Positions 32,817 to 39,987 of a DNA stretch of 64,000 nucleotides are shown here, piece by piece. The DNA is taken from contig OY762289.1 in assembly GCA_963665495.1 (NCBI GenBank), forward strand, positions 4,278,001-4,342,000, given 5' to 3'. The DNA comes from G963665495 sp963665495. Lineage in GTDB: Bacteria; Desulfobacterota; Desulfovibrionia; Desulfovibrionales; Desulfovibrionaceae. A program made the translations under genes and the position numbers. Within the stretch, counting starts at the first letter, position 1; the number at the start of each line of letters is the position of its first letter. Under the pieces are notes generated by a model. The model saw nothing but the letters and a program-made list of their open reading frames with translations, was not told where the DNA came from and made no database searches.

Positions 32817-32836
32817 TAGTATTGTGTAGTATTGTC
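32817..32836. repeat. tandem 10-bp direct repeat between mogA-like gene and rmlA
   Basis: TAGTATTGTG at 32817-32826 is followed at once by TAGTATTGTC at 32827-32836. The 10-bp period puts both copies on the same face of the helix. It lies in the AT-rich divergent promoter region, 28 bases before the rmlA start, so it could be an operator. Confidence 0.5.
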
Positions 32837-32863
32837 TGAAATGTCAAACGGAGACAACATACT

Positions 32864-33736
32864 ATGAAAGGTATCATTCTGGCCGGCGGATCCGGGACAA
32901 GACTCTACCCCATCACCCGGGGCGTCTGTAAGCAGCTGTTGCCCATCTATGACAAGCCCATGATCTACTACCCGCTGTCGGTGCTGATGTTGGCCGGCAT
33001 ACGGGATATCTGCATCATTTCCACCCCCACGGACCTGCCGCGTTTCGAACAGATGTTCGGCGACGGCTCCCAGCTGGGATTATCTTTAACCTACATCACG
33101 CAACCCCAGCCGGAAGGCCTGGCACAGGCCTTTATTCTGGCCAGCAGTTTTATCGGCAAGGACACCGTCTGTCTGATTCTGGGGGACAATATCTTTTACG
33201 GCCAGGGCCTCTCCTATCTGCTGCAGGGCTGCACCGAACTGGAAAAGGGCGGCATCATTTTCGGGTACAAGGTTCGGGATCCGCAGCGCTATGGAGTCGT
33301 GGAGTTCGACGAATATAATACGGTGCTTTCCCTGGAAGAAAAGCCTGAAAATCCGCGATCGCGGTACGCCGTGACCGGACTGTATTTTTACGACAACAAT
33401 GTCATCGACATTGCCTCCAAGCTTACGCCTTCAACACGGGGAGAACTGGAGATCACGGACCTGAACAACGTCTACCTGCAGCGAGGGGAGCTGAAAGTCG
33501 AATTTCTCGGACGCGGCTTCGCCTGGCTGGACACAGGTACGCACGAATCCCTGCATCAGGCATCGAGCTTTGTTCAGGCGGTTCAGGACCGGCAGGGGAC
33601 GAAAATCTCCAGCGTTGAGGAAATTGCCTATCGCAAAGGGTATATTTCAGCTGGTCAATTGAAAATTCTGGCCGCGGATATGCTCAAAAACGAATACGGC
33701 AAATATTTGAATGAACTTGCGGAAGGAAGAATCTAA
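32864..33736 (+). CDS. rmlA: glucose-1-phosphate thymidylyltransferase RmlA
   Basis: A 290-residue nucleotidyltransferase making dTDP-glucose from glucose-1-phosphate and dTTP, the first step to dTDP-rhamnose and related sugars. The opening MKGIILAGGSGTRLYPITRG is the pyrophosphorylase signature; KQLLPIYDKPMIYYPLS, LGDNIFYGQGLS, EEKPENPRS and GFAWLDTGTHESL are all typical of RmlA. The length is normal. The start follows a GGAG site. rmlB, rmlC and rmlD are not next to it. The window's glycosyltransferases at 50-56 kb may use the nucleotide sugars, but that is inference. Confidence 0.95.
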   Translation: MKGIILAGGSGTRLYPITRGVCKQLLPIYDKPMIYYPLSVLMLAGIRDICIISTPTDLPRFEQMFGDGSQLGLSLTYITQPQPEGLAQAFILASSFIGKDTVCLILGDNIFYGQGLSYLLQGCTELEKGGIIFGYKVRDPQRYGVVEFDEYNTVLSLEEKPENPRSRYAVTGLYFYDNNVIDIASKLTPSTRGELEITDLNNVYLQRGELKVEFLGRGFAWLDTGTHESLHQASSFVQAVQDRQGTKISSVEEIAYRKGYISAGQLKILAADMLKNEYGKYLNELAEGRI

Positions 33737-33759
33737 ATTATTCAGGCCCTAAAACCAGA

Positions 33760-33791
33760 CCGGCGCGCCCTGTTGAACAGTAACGCGCCGG
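33760..33791. terminator. hairpin downstream of rmlA and of the 46-residue protein gene
   Basis: CCGGCGCG at 33760-33767 pairs with CGCGCCGG at 33784-33791, and CTG/CAG pairing extends the inner stem. It lies between the convergent rmlA stop and the small membrane-protein stop. T-runs are weak (GTTTTAG on the minus side), so termination is plausible but not certain. Confidence 0.5.
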
Positions 33792-33835
33792 ACCGGACAT
33801 GACCGGGTAAGGCTGACCGGGAAAGGAGCAATAAA

Positions 33836-33976
33836 CTAATGATCCATGTGATCGCCCTTTTTGATGCGGTAAAGGGCAATTACTATTATAACGGCCATGT
33901 ACGTCCAAATTCCTGTGACTCCTACCGTCCCTGCAGCCGTGGATTGTAACATATTTTGCCAAAGTTCAGCGATCAT
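33836..33976 (-). CDS. 46-residue single-span membrane protein
   Basis: A very small gene with good signals: AAAGGA lies 7 bases before the ATG at 33976, and the frame ends at TAG (33838-33836). The product starts MIAELWQNMLQSTAAG. It has one membrane helix of about 20 residues (TGIWTYMAVIIVIALY) and a basic-then-polar tail, RIKKGDHMDH, predicted inside. Size and layout resemble small accessory subunits of transporters or respiratory complexes, but I cannot assign a family. No larger partner gene is adjacent on the minus strand, as its upstream neighbour (rlmD-like) is divergent. Confidence 0.65.
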   Translation of the reverse strand: MIAELWQNMLQSTAAGTVGVTGIWTYMAVIIVIALYRIKKGDHMDH

Positions 33977-34177
33977 TGAGCAATCCTTTAAATTTTCGAT
34001 AATGAAGCACTACTTACCGCCTGATTTTTTATCGCTAAGATTCTTAATTTTGTCAAGTCCGATTTGCCCTTTTTGTTCTTGACTCCTAAGAGAAAAAATG
34101 ACTTACTGCGCCATTTCAACACGTTCCATCTTTTAACTTTTTTACCGGCGTTTATTTTGCCAAAAAAGAGTAGCTCC

Positions 34178-35545
34178 ATGCCGCACCCCGGTGAACAACT
34201 CGAAGTACGCATAGAAAAGCTGATCCCGGGCGGGCAAGGGCTCGCCAGGCAAGAGGGCTTTGTCCTGTTTGTAGACAGAGCGCTGCCCGGACAGCGCCTG
34301 CTTGTGGAAGTCGTTTCCGTAAAAAAACGCCACGGACAAGCCGCCATTATTCAGGAACTGGAACCGGCGCCGGAACAGGTTTCCCCCGCCTGCCCGGATT
34401 TCGGGATTTGCGGCGGATGTACGTGGCAGCATCTGGAATACGAACGCCAGCTTTTCTGGAAAGAACAATTCGTCCGGGAAAGCCTGGAACGCATCGGCCA
34501 GCTGCAGCAAGCAGACAGCGTGGAATTCCGACCTATTGTGCCCTCGCCAGCGCCATGGTTTTACCGCAACAAAATGGAATTCGCCTTTGCTCCCTGCCTG
34601 CCCGGCGAACAACGCCCCCGCCTGGGACTCAGAATGCGGGCCTCCTCCGCGCTGGTGGAGGTGAAACAATGCCGCCTGCAGTCGCCACGCGCCATGGAAG
34701 TGCTCGAACTGGTCCGCTCGTGTCCGGCGTTAAGCCGGGCTCCTGCCTACGAGCCGCGCAACGGAAGCGGATTCTGGCGCTACCTTGTGCTGCGTGAAAA
34801 CGAACAGGCAATGGTCGCGCAGTTGATCACCTCCGGAGACAAGAAGTATGACCCGGTTGTGGAAGAACTGGCTACCCTACTGCTGCAGCGCTTTCCCTGG
34901 TTGACCGGGTTTGTGCATATGCTCCGCGACAGCACGCAGCAGGTGGCTCTGGGCGAACGTATGGTCCGGGTGTTCGGCTCGGATCAGCTGGAATTTTCGC
35001 TTGGAAAAACCAATTATCTCGTCACCGCCAATGGCTTTTTTCAACCCAATACGACAGCTGCCCACTGTATTTACGACACCGTCGACCAGTTGGCGGACAT
35101 CAAAGGCGGAGAAGTCATCTGGGATTTGTACTGCGGCGCGGGAGGCATCGGACTGCACATCGCCCGCAAAGCTGCTCTGCTGGCGGGATTCGATATCAGC
35201 CGCGAGGCCCTGGCCAGTGCGGCCGAGAACGCGCAACGCAACAACATCAGCAAGTCCCGGTTTCATCCTGGCGACATGCGCCGGTCCATGCGGCGCGAGA
35301 AATCACGGCCGGACATCCTTCTGACGGATCCGCCCCGTTCCGGCATGGCTCCCGAGGTGCTGGAACAGATTCTGGAACTCGGCCCCGGCAGGATCATTTC
35401 CGTGGCCTGCGATCCCGCGACCCAGGCACGGGACATCGGAAGGCTTTCCCAAAAATACGAACTGCGGGTGGTGCAGCCCGTGGATATGTTCCCCCAAACG
35501 CCCCACGTGGAAAACGTGGCGTTACTGACACGCAGAAACGGGTAA
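34178..35545 (+). CDS. RlmD/TrmA-family 23S rRNA or tRNA (uracil-5-)-methyltransferase
   Basis: A 455-residue iron-sulfur, SAM-dependent RNA methyltransferase that makes 5-methyluridine. The start at 34178 gives a protein beginning with a TRAM RNA-binding domain (LEVRIEKLIPGGQGLAR, residues 8-65). The [4Fe-4S] cysteines are in ACPDFGICGGC (72, 78, 81) and VKQCRL (about 166). The Rossmann core has DLYCGAGGIGLH near 315, then DPPRSGM and VACDPATQARD with the catalytic Cys. The C-terminal VDMFPQTPHVENVALL is the family end signature. RlmD acts at U1939 and RlmC at U747; which one this is cannot be fixed. A longer in-frame start at 34064 is less likely. Confidence 0.87.
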   Translation: MPHPGEQLEVRIEKLIPGGQGLARQEGFVLFVDRALPGQRLLVEVVSVKKRHGQAAIIQELEPAPEQVSPACPDFGICGGCTWQHLEYERQLFWKEQFVRESLERIGQLQQADSVEFRPIVPSPAPWFYRNKMEFAFAPCLPGEQRPRLGLRMRASSALVEVKQCRLQSPRAMEVLELVRSCPALSRAPAYEPRNGSGFWRYLVLRENEQAMVAQLITSGDKKYDPVVEELATLLLQRFPWLTGFVHMLRDSTQQVALGERMVRVFGSDQLEFSLGKTNYLVTANGFFQPNTTAAHCIYDTVDQLADIKGGEVIWDLYCGAGGIGLHIARKAALLAGFDISREALASAAENAQRNNISKSRFHPGDMRRSMRREKSRPDILLTDPPRSGMAPEVLEQILELGPGRIISVACDPATQARDIGRLSQKYELRVVQPVDMFPQTPHVENVALLTRRNG

Positions 35546-35578
35546 ATCTCCGCTTCGGCTGTACCAGGGGGACCTGCG

Positions 35579-36400
35579 CTAGTTGTTTTTGGCGCAGTAC
35601 AAAATAAGATCGTGCAGGGCGATCACCGTCTTGGACAGTTGCTTCTTGTTTTTTGTCTTGGAACGCAGCACCAACAGGGCGTCGCTGCGTTCATAACTCA
35701 CTACGCCGTCTTTCATCTGTTTCATGCGGATTAACGGACGCTTTTGCAATGTGTCCACATGAATGTAAAAATTGTTGCCGTATTTTTCTTCTATGGTGAT
35801 TGCATCCGGATCCAGATCACCGAATTTGCAGGTGGTGGCAAACAAATATTCGGAAAGAGTCTCTTCGTTGCTCAACCGGCAGCCTTCCACGATGATATTG
35901 TCCAGGTTGCCTTCGAGCGTCTGATCCAGCGACGAGAGTTCCTCTTTTTCCACAATCCGTACGGGCAGTTTTCTGGAAGGAGCCTTCACTGCCGGGCCGG
36001 TCAAACTCGCTGCGGCTTCAGCGTTGACTTCCTGACCGTTTTCAAATGCTCCGATGACTTCGAAGTCCGAATAGGAAACCACCATGCCGTTGTAATGTTT
36101 TTTGATCCGGAGCAATTCATTGACCGCCTGTTCGCGCGTCCCATAATCACCAACCAGCACGGTATAATATTCGCCAAGCTTGAGGATGTAGACGGTCGTG
36201 GCCAGGACAGTGGACGCCTTGCGGGTAAAATACCTGGTACCGTCCCACTGTTTGGCCGAGCCGATTTGAATCTGATAGCGGGCATCGGCCTGGGCAGGAG
36301 CCGCCACCAAAACCAGGACCAGAAGAGACAAAATAAGCGACGTCGGGAGGATAAAACGTGCCAAGCGTACCACTGAAACCTCCGTATGGTGGATATTCAT
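35579..36400 (-). CDS. exported SPOR-like domain protein
   Basis: A 273-residue protein. The start is placed at the ATG at 36400; the frame runs further upstream but that region would put the membrane segment internally. Residues about 15-38 form a signal peptide or anchor (ILPTSLILSLLVLVLVAAPAQA split over two lines). A SPOR-like segment follows (about 40-112): RYQIQIGSAKQW, KLGEYYTVLVGDYGTREQA and NGMVVSYSDFEVIG. SPOR domains bind denuded peptidoglycan at the septum. The second half (about 145-270) has no recognised domain. It is divergent from the D,D-carboxypeptidase gene, which also acts on peptidoglycan. Confidence 0.72.
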   Translation of the reverse strand: MNIHHTEVSVVRLARFILPTSLILSLLVLVLVAAPAQADARYQIQIGSAKQWDGTRYFTRKASTVLATTVYILKLGEYYTVLVGDYGTREQAVNELLRIKKHYNGMVVSYSDFEVIGAFENGQEVNAEAAASLTGPAVKAPSRKLPVRIVEKEELSSLDQTLEGNLDNIIVEGCRLSNEETLSEYLFATTCKFGDLDPDAITIEEKYGNNFYIHVDTLQKRPLIRMKQMKDGVVSYERSDALLVLRSKTKNKKQLSKTVIALHDLILYCAKNN

Positions 36401-36644
36401 TTCTTCTTTATTCTTACGCGCTAGCTCCAAACCTTGCAAGGCCCTGGCGCAACTGCAACGATTGCTGTCCTTTCCCGCACAGGCAATGAAGGCGCCCTTT
36501 TGTTCCCAAAAACGCCTCAGAAATGCCGTATCGCGCGTGTAGCTGAAGCCATTTGTTTCTGCTACTCTGAAGCAGTTGAAACGCACGATGCCCCCTCCCG
36601 GGACTTACCTTTTGCAAGCAAACAACAGGGTGTAAAAACGACTT

Positions 36645-37667
36645 ATGAACAACCCCATGCGATTCCTGCTGCCGGCTGTCCATGCCGCTCTGCTCCTCTT
36701 TGCCTGCCCGGTATTCGCCGCGCAGCCTTCCCCCCAGCCTCCGGAAGTCAGATCGGCCATTGTCATGAATCTGAATACCGGACGTATCTTGTTTGAAAAA
36801 GATCCGGATACGCTTGTTCCCCCTGCTTCTCTGACCAAGGTAATGACCTTGTTTCTTGTGCAGGAAGCCATTGAGAAGGGACAGATTTCCTATCTGGATA
36901 AAGTAAAAATCAGCCGCAGGGCTGACCGAACGGGCGGCTCAAGCATGGGCATCGTGACCGGGCAGGAAGTCACTGTCTGGGATTTACTCAAAGGCATGGC
37001 AGTGGGTTCCGGCAACGACGCCTGCGTTGCGGTCGCTGAAATTTTTCCCGGAGGCCTGGAAGCGTTCGTCCGGCAGATGAACGAAAAGGCGCGATTCCTC
37101 GGTATGGGCTCGACCTTGTTCGGCACACCCAACGGGTTGCCTGCCAAAGGCCAGGTCACCACGGCACGGGACATGCTCCGCCTGGCCTGCGAATACCTGC
37201 GGCGTTTTCCTCAAGCCTTGCGCCTGCACTCCATGAAATACACCTGGTATGGCAATGCACGACTGCGCAACCGCAACCGCCTGCTCGGCACCTGCCCAGG
37301 CGTTGACGGCTTGAAAACAGGCTATGTCCGTGCGTCCGGTTACAACAGCATCGTGACCGTCAAACGCGATGGCATCCGCCTGCTCATGGTGATTCTCGGC
37401 GCGCGTACGGCTGGACAACGACAGCGTATGGCGTTGCAGCTCATGGAAACGTGCTTTGCCAAAGCAGAGTGTTCCCGGCCATCCGTAGTGCTTAAACAAC
37501 CTGAGACACAAAATAGTAAAGTGGTCTGGATAATTCGTCACGGATCAGCTACAATACTCCATACGACAACAGCGGCGCCTCATACTGCGACAACAAAAAA
37601 GACTCTTTCGGGCTCTCAAGCGGAGATCCCCGAATACGAATCTGTTGTCGATACTAGCGGAGGATAA
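36645..37667 (+). CDS. D-alanyl-D-alanine carboxypeptidase (PBP5/6-like, DacA family)
   Basis: A 340-residue serine peptidase that removes the terminal D-Ala from peptidoglycan stem peptides in the periplasm. A signal peptide covers residues 1-26. The three penicillin-binding motifs are intact: SLTK at 62-65, SGN at 122-124 and KTG at 224-226. The usual C-terminal beta domain and amphipathic anchor of PBP5 are missing; after about residue 275 there is a low-complexity Thr/Ser/Ala-rich tail, so the protein may be soluble or bound in another way. The start codon has only a weak ribosome site. Confidence 0.9.
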   Translation: MNNPMRFLLPAVHAALLLFACPVFAAQPSPQPPEVRSAIVMNLNTGRILFEKDPDTLVPPASLTKVMTLFLVQEAIEKGQISYLDKVKISRRADRTGGSSMGIVTGQEVTVWDLLKGMAVGSGNDACVAVAEIFPGGLEAFVRQMNEKARFLGMGSTLFGTPNGLPAKGQVTTARDMLRLACEYLRRFPQALRLHSMKYTWYGNARLRNRNRLLGTCPGVDGLKTGYVRASGYNSIVTVKRDGIRLLMVILGARTAGQRQRMALQLMETCFAKAECSRPSVVLKQPETQNSKVVWIIRHGSATILHTTTAAPHTATTKKTLSGSQAEIPEYESVVDTSGG

Positions 37668-37709
37668 CCCGGAACACCTTTTTGGCAAATGCACTATGAG
37701 GGGATCATT

Positions 37710-38156
37710 ATGAGTATTCTCGTATGGGACGGCTCTCTTTCCACAGGCATTGAAGAGATCGATACGCAACACAAGGAGCTTTTCCGCATAATTAACAGCT
37801 TTCACGATAAAATCATGGATACACGGGCGCAGTTTGCTCTGGTGGAGGCACTGGACAGTCTGCGGGGCTACGCCAAGTATCATTTTCGGACCGAAGAAGG
37901 CTACATGCGTCGCTACGGCTATTCTGATCTGGAATCCCACAAGGAAGAACACGATCAGTTCACTGCGGAGCTGGAAACATTTCTCCCCATGCACCAGAAG
38001 GATCCTGAAGCGGCTCACGAGGCTCTGCAATGCTTTATGGTCAACTGGCTCATCAAGCATATCCAATTCCGGGATTTACGCTATGTTCCTTTTTTCCGGG
38101 ATGTCGGAGCAATAGCAGAAGGCGGAAAAGGAATCACACTCGAGAAAGACGAATAA
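37710..38156 (+). CDS. bacteriohemerythrin
   Basis: A 148-residue four-helix protein with a di-iron site that binds oxygen. The ATG at 37710 follows GAGGGGATCATT; an upstream in-frame codon at 37689 is less likely. The iron ligands appear in order: DTQHKEL near 23, YHFRTEEGYM near 58, HKEEHDQF near 77, and HIQFRDLRY near 118. Sulfate reducers often carry such proteins for oxygen sensing, storage or delivery to detoxifying enzymes. It is cytoplasmic (no signal peptide) and sits between the carboxypeptidase and the sulfotransferase-like gene. Confidence 0.93.
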   Translation: MSILVWDGSLSTGIEEIDTQHKELFRIINSFHDKIMDTRAQFALVEALDSLRGYAKYHFRTEEGYMRRYGYSDLESHKEEHDQFTAELETFLPMHQKDPEAAHEALQCFMVNWLIKHIQFRDLRYVPFFRDVGAIAEGGKGITLEKDE

Positions 38157-38188
38157 ACCTGCCCGCAGAGTCCCGCTCCTGTCTTGTG

Positions 38189-39673
38189 TCAACAAACAGC
38201 AGCAGCGGCGGTAATTTCCTGCGCTTTTTTATACGCATTGATGAAAGCCTTGTTTTCCGGTTCTATTCGCAAGGCAATGGCCAGCGATTCCAAGGCGCAT
38301 TGATATTTTTTGGTCAGCAAGAGCAAATTTCCGAGGTGGAAGTGGGCGTACGGATTGTCCTTTTCAAGACCGATGGCAGCCTGAGCGTACGCTATCGCAC
38401 TTGAAATTTCCTGCTTCTGCACGTCGATAACACTGATTTGCAAATGATACGCCGCGCTTTCCGGTGCAATCCGCAGGGCTTCCAGATAGGCGGACCGCGC
38501 TTTGGCAATGTCTTTGTTTTGCAAGTGCAAGTGCCCCAGATGCGCAAACAATTTGTCGGAATCTCTGTAAAAGGCACAACTTTCTTCTGTTTTACGAATC
38601 ACCTGCGGCAGGCAATGCTTGTTGAGTGCGTATTTCAGGATATTGTTTTCAATCAAGGAATCGACAAGCACATGATGCAATACTTCTGAAAACATTTCAT
38701 AATCTTTACCAATATCATTTGTTGGCACTGCATTGTTTTTTTCTTCAACAGAAGTTTTTTTGCAAAATAATTCTTCTTGATTAAAATAGATCGCAGCTAG
38801 TTTATTATTTGATTCGTAAAAATATTCATCAATGGAGTCCGACATGGAAACTTCAAAAGCCGGTGCGTCTTCTTTGATGCAATCAATGGCATCAAGAATG
38901 TGTTTATGAAATGGATTTATCTTTCTCTGTTTTATTCTTGGGAAGTACTTATTTAGATTATAGAGAAAAAGAAGTTTTTCCTTATACATTGATTTATTTG
39001 CATATATTCTTGTCTCACAAACCAAATCCAGCTTCAAGACAGTAAGGAAATCTTCCACAACGTTATTATTGTACAAGACATTTTCGCCATATCTTCTGAC
39101 AACAATATTTTCTCTCCCAAATATCTTTTCCCACCTCTGCAGCAGTTTCAAATAATTATAACGATTTTGAAACACATCCGATTCAAAATCAGGAAGCGTC
39201 ATTACGTTTGTAACCGTAGAACTGTTTGATTTTATTGCAGTGGAAATCGCCGAATTGTACAGATCGCTCTGCCTGCGTAAATACACGTAAACCGTAATAT
39301 TGTCGCAAAAGGCCCGGATAAACTGTTCCAGCCGGCGCAGCTCGCTTTCCTGATGCAATCTGGAGGATAGATTTTCATTGGAGAGCAACAACAAGCCGTA
39401 ACTCCCCCCTGAGATTTCCCGCTCCAGCTGCGCGTAAACATTCTGCCGAAAACGCAGCACCTCTTTAGGACTTTTGATGCCAAGACCCGTACGGATATCG
39501 CAGATTTTTTCCTCATCTGCGGCATAGGCGGTCAGTTCTATATGCCCGAGATCTCCAAGGCTGGCCGGATACAATATCCCCTGCGACTTCAACTGTTTTC
39601 TATTCTTGGCCAGACAATGCTGGATACTAGTGGTCCCAGTCTTTTCCAAACCGATATGCAGTACGCAATCCAT
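38189..39673 (-). CDS. sulfotransferase-like protein with C-terminal TPR repeats
   Basis: A 494-residue cytoplasmic protein. The ATG at 39673 follows AAAGGA. Residues 1-20 hold the P-loop-like 5'-phosphosulfate motif LHIGLEKTGTTSIQ, and YLRRQSDLYNSAI near 140 resembles the 3'-phosphate-binding segment, as in PAPS-dependent sulfotransferases and their glycan-linked relatives. Residues about 400-490 are TPR-type helical repeats (LFAHLGHLHLQNKDIAKARSAYLEAL cut at the usual period, then AHFHLGNLLLL). The middle (38.7-39.2 kb) is strongly AT-rich, unlike the flanks. Possible substrate is a surface glycan or protein; not determinable. No transfer-gene or mobile-element hallmark is present. Confidence 0.7.
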   Translation of the reverse strand: MDCVLHIGLEKTGTTSIQHCLAKNRKQLKSQGILYPASLGDLGHIELTAYAADEEKICDIRTGLGIKSPKEVLRFRQNVYAQLEREISGGSYGLLLLSNENLSSRLHQESELRRLEQFIRAFCDNITVYVYLRRQSDLYNSAISTAIKSNSSTVTNVMTLPDFESDVFQNRYNYLKLLQRWEKIFGRENIVVRRYGENVLYNNNVVEDFLTVLKLDLVCETRIYANKSMYKEKLLFLYNLNKYFPRIKQRKINPFHKHILDAIDCIKEDAPAFEVSMSDSIDEYFYESNNKLAAIYFNQEELFCKKTSVEEKNNAVPTNDIGKDYEMFSEVLHHVLVDSLIENNILKYALNKHCLPQVIRKTEESCAFYRDSDKLFAHLGHLHLQNKDIAKARSAYLEALRIAPESAAYHLQISVIDVQKQEISSAIAYAQAAIGLEKDNPYAHFHLGNLLLLTKKYQCALESLAIALRIEPENKAFINAYKKAQEITAAAAVC

Positions 39674-39987
39674 AGTATATTCCTTTGCACCCTGTGCACA
39701 AGCTGCAGAGTTCTCGGAAATTGCCTTCTTTATGTGCCTATTGCCATTCCTGAGACAATCGTAAGACATTCTATACTCTTTGACGTTATAATCGCTTATC
39801 GCGTTACAATGTCCTGCTTGCTTTCATTCCTTGAAATTCTTATTGACCATTTTTACCTTTCCAGGCATTACCGATTTTGCTACCTTTTACTTGATCTTTT
39901 CAATTTTCTTTATACGATCTGCTTTTCCACATCTTGCTTAGTACAGGTTTATGTCAATCAAAATCATGAATACTATTTATATTACTT
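39674..39987. other. AT-rich intergenic region between divergent sulfotransferase-like and kinase genes
   Basis: About 314 bases with no convincing gene. It must hold both divergent promoters, but I see no clear sigma-70 pair. The AT-richness continues into the first ~300 bases of the kinase gene. Confidence 0.5.

Noticed and set aside
33738..33962. A 74-codon minus-strand frame overlapping the 46-residue gene
   Set aside because: It lacks a ribosome site and membrane or domain pattern, while the 33836-33976 frame has both a site and a clean membrane span.
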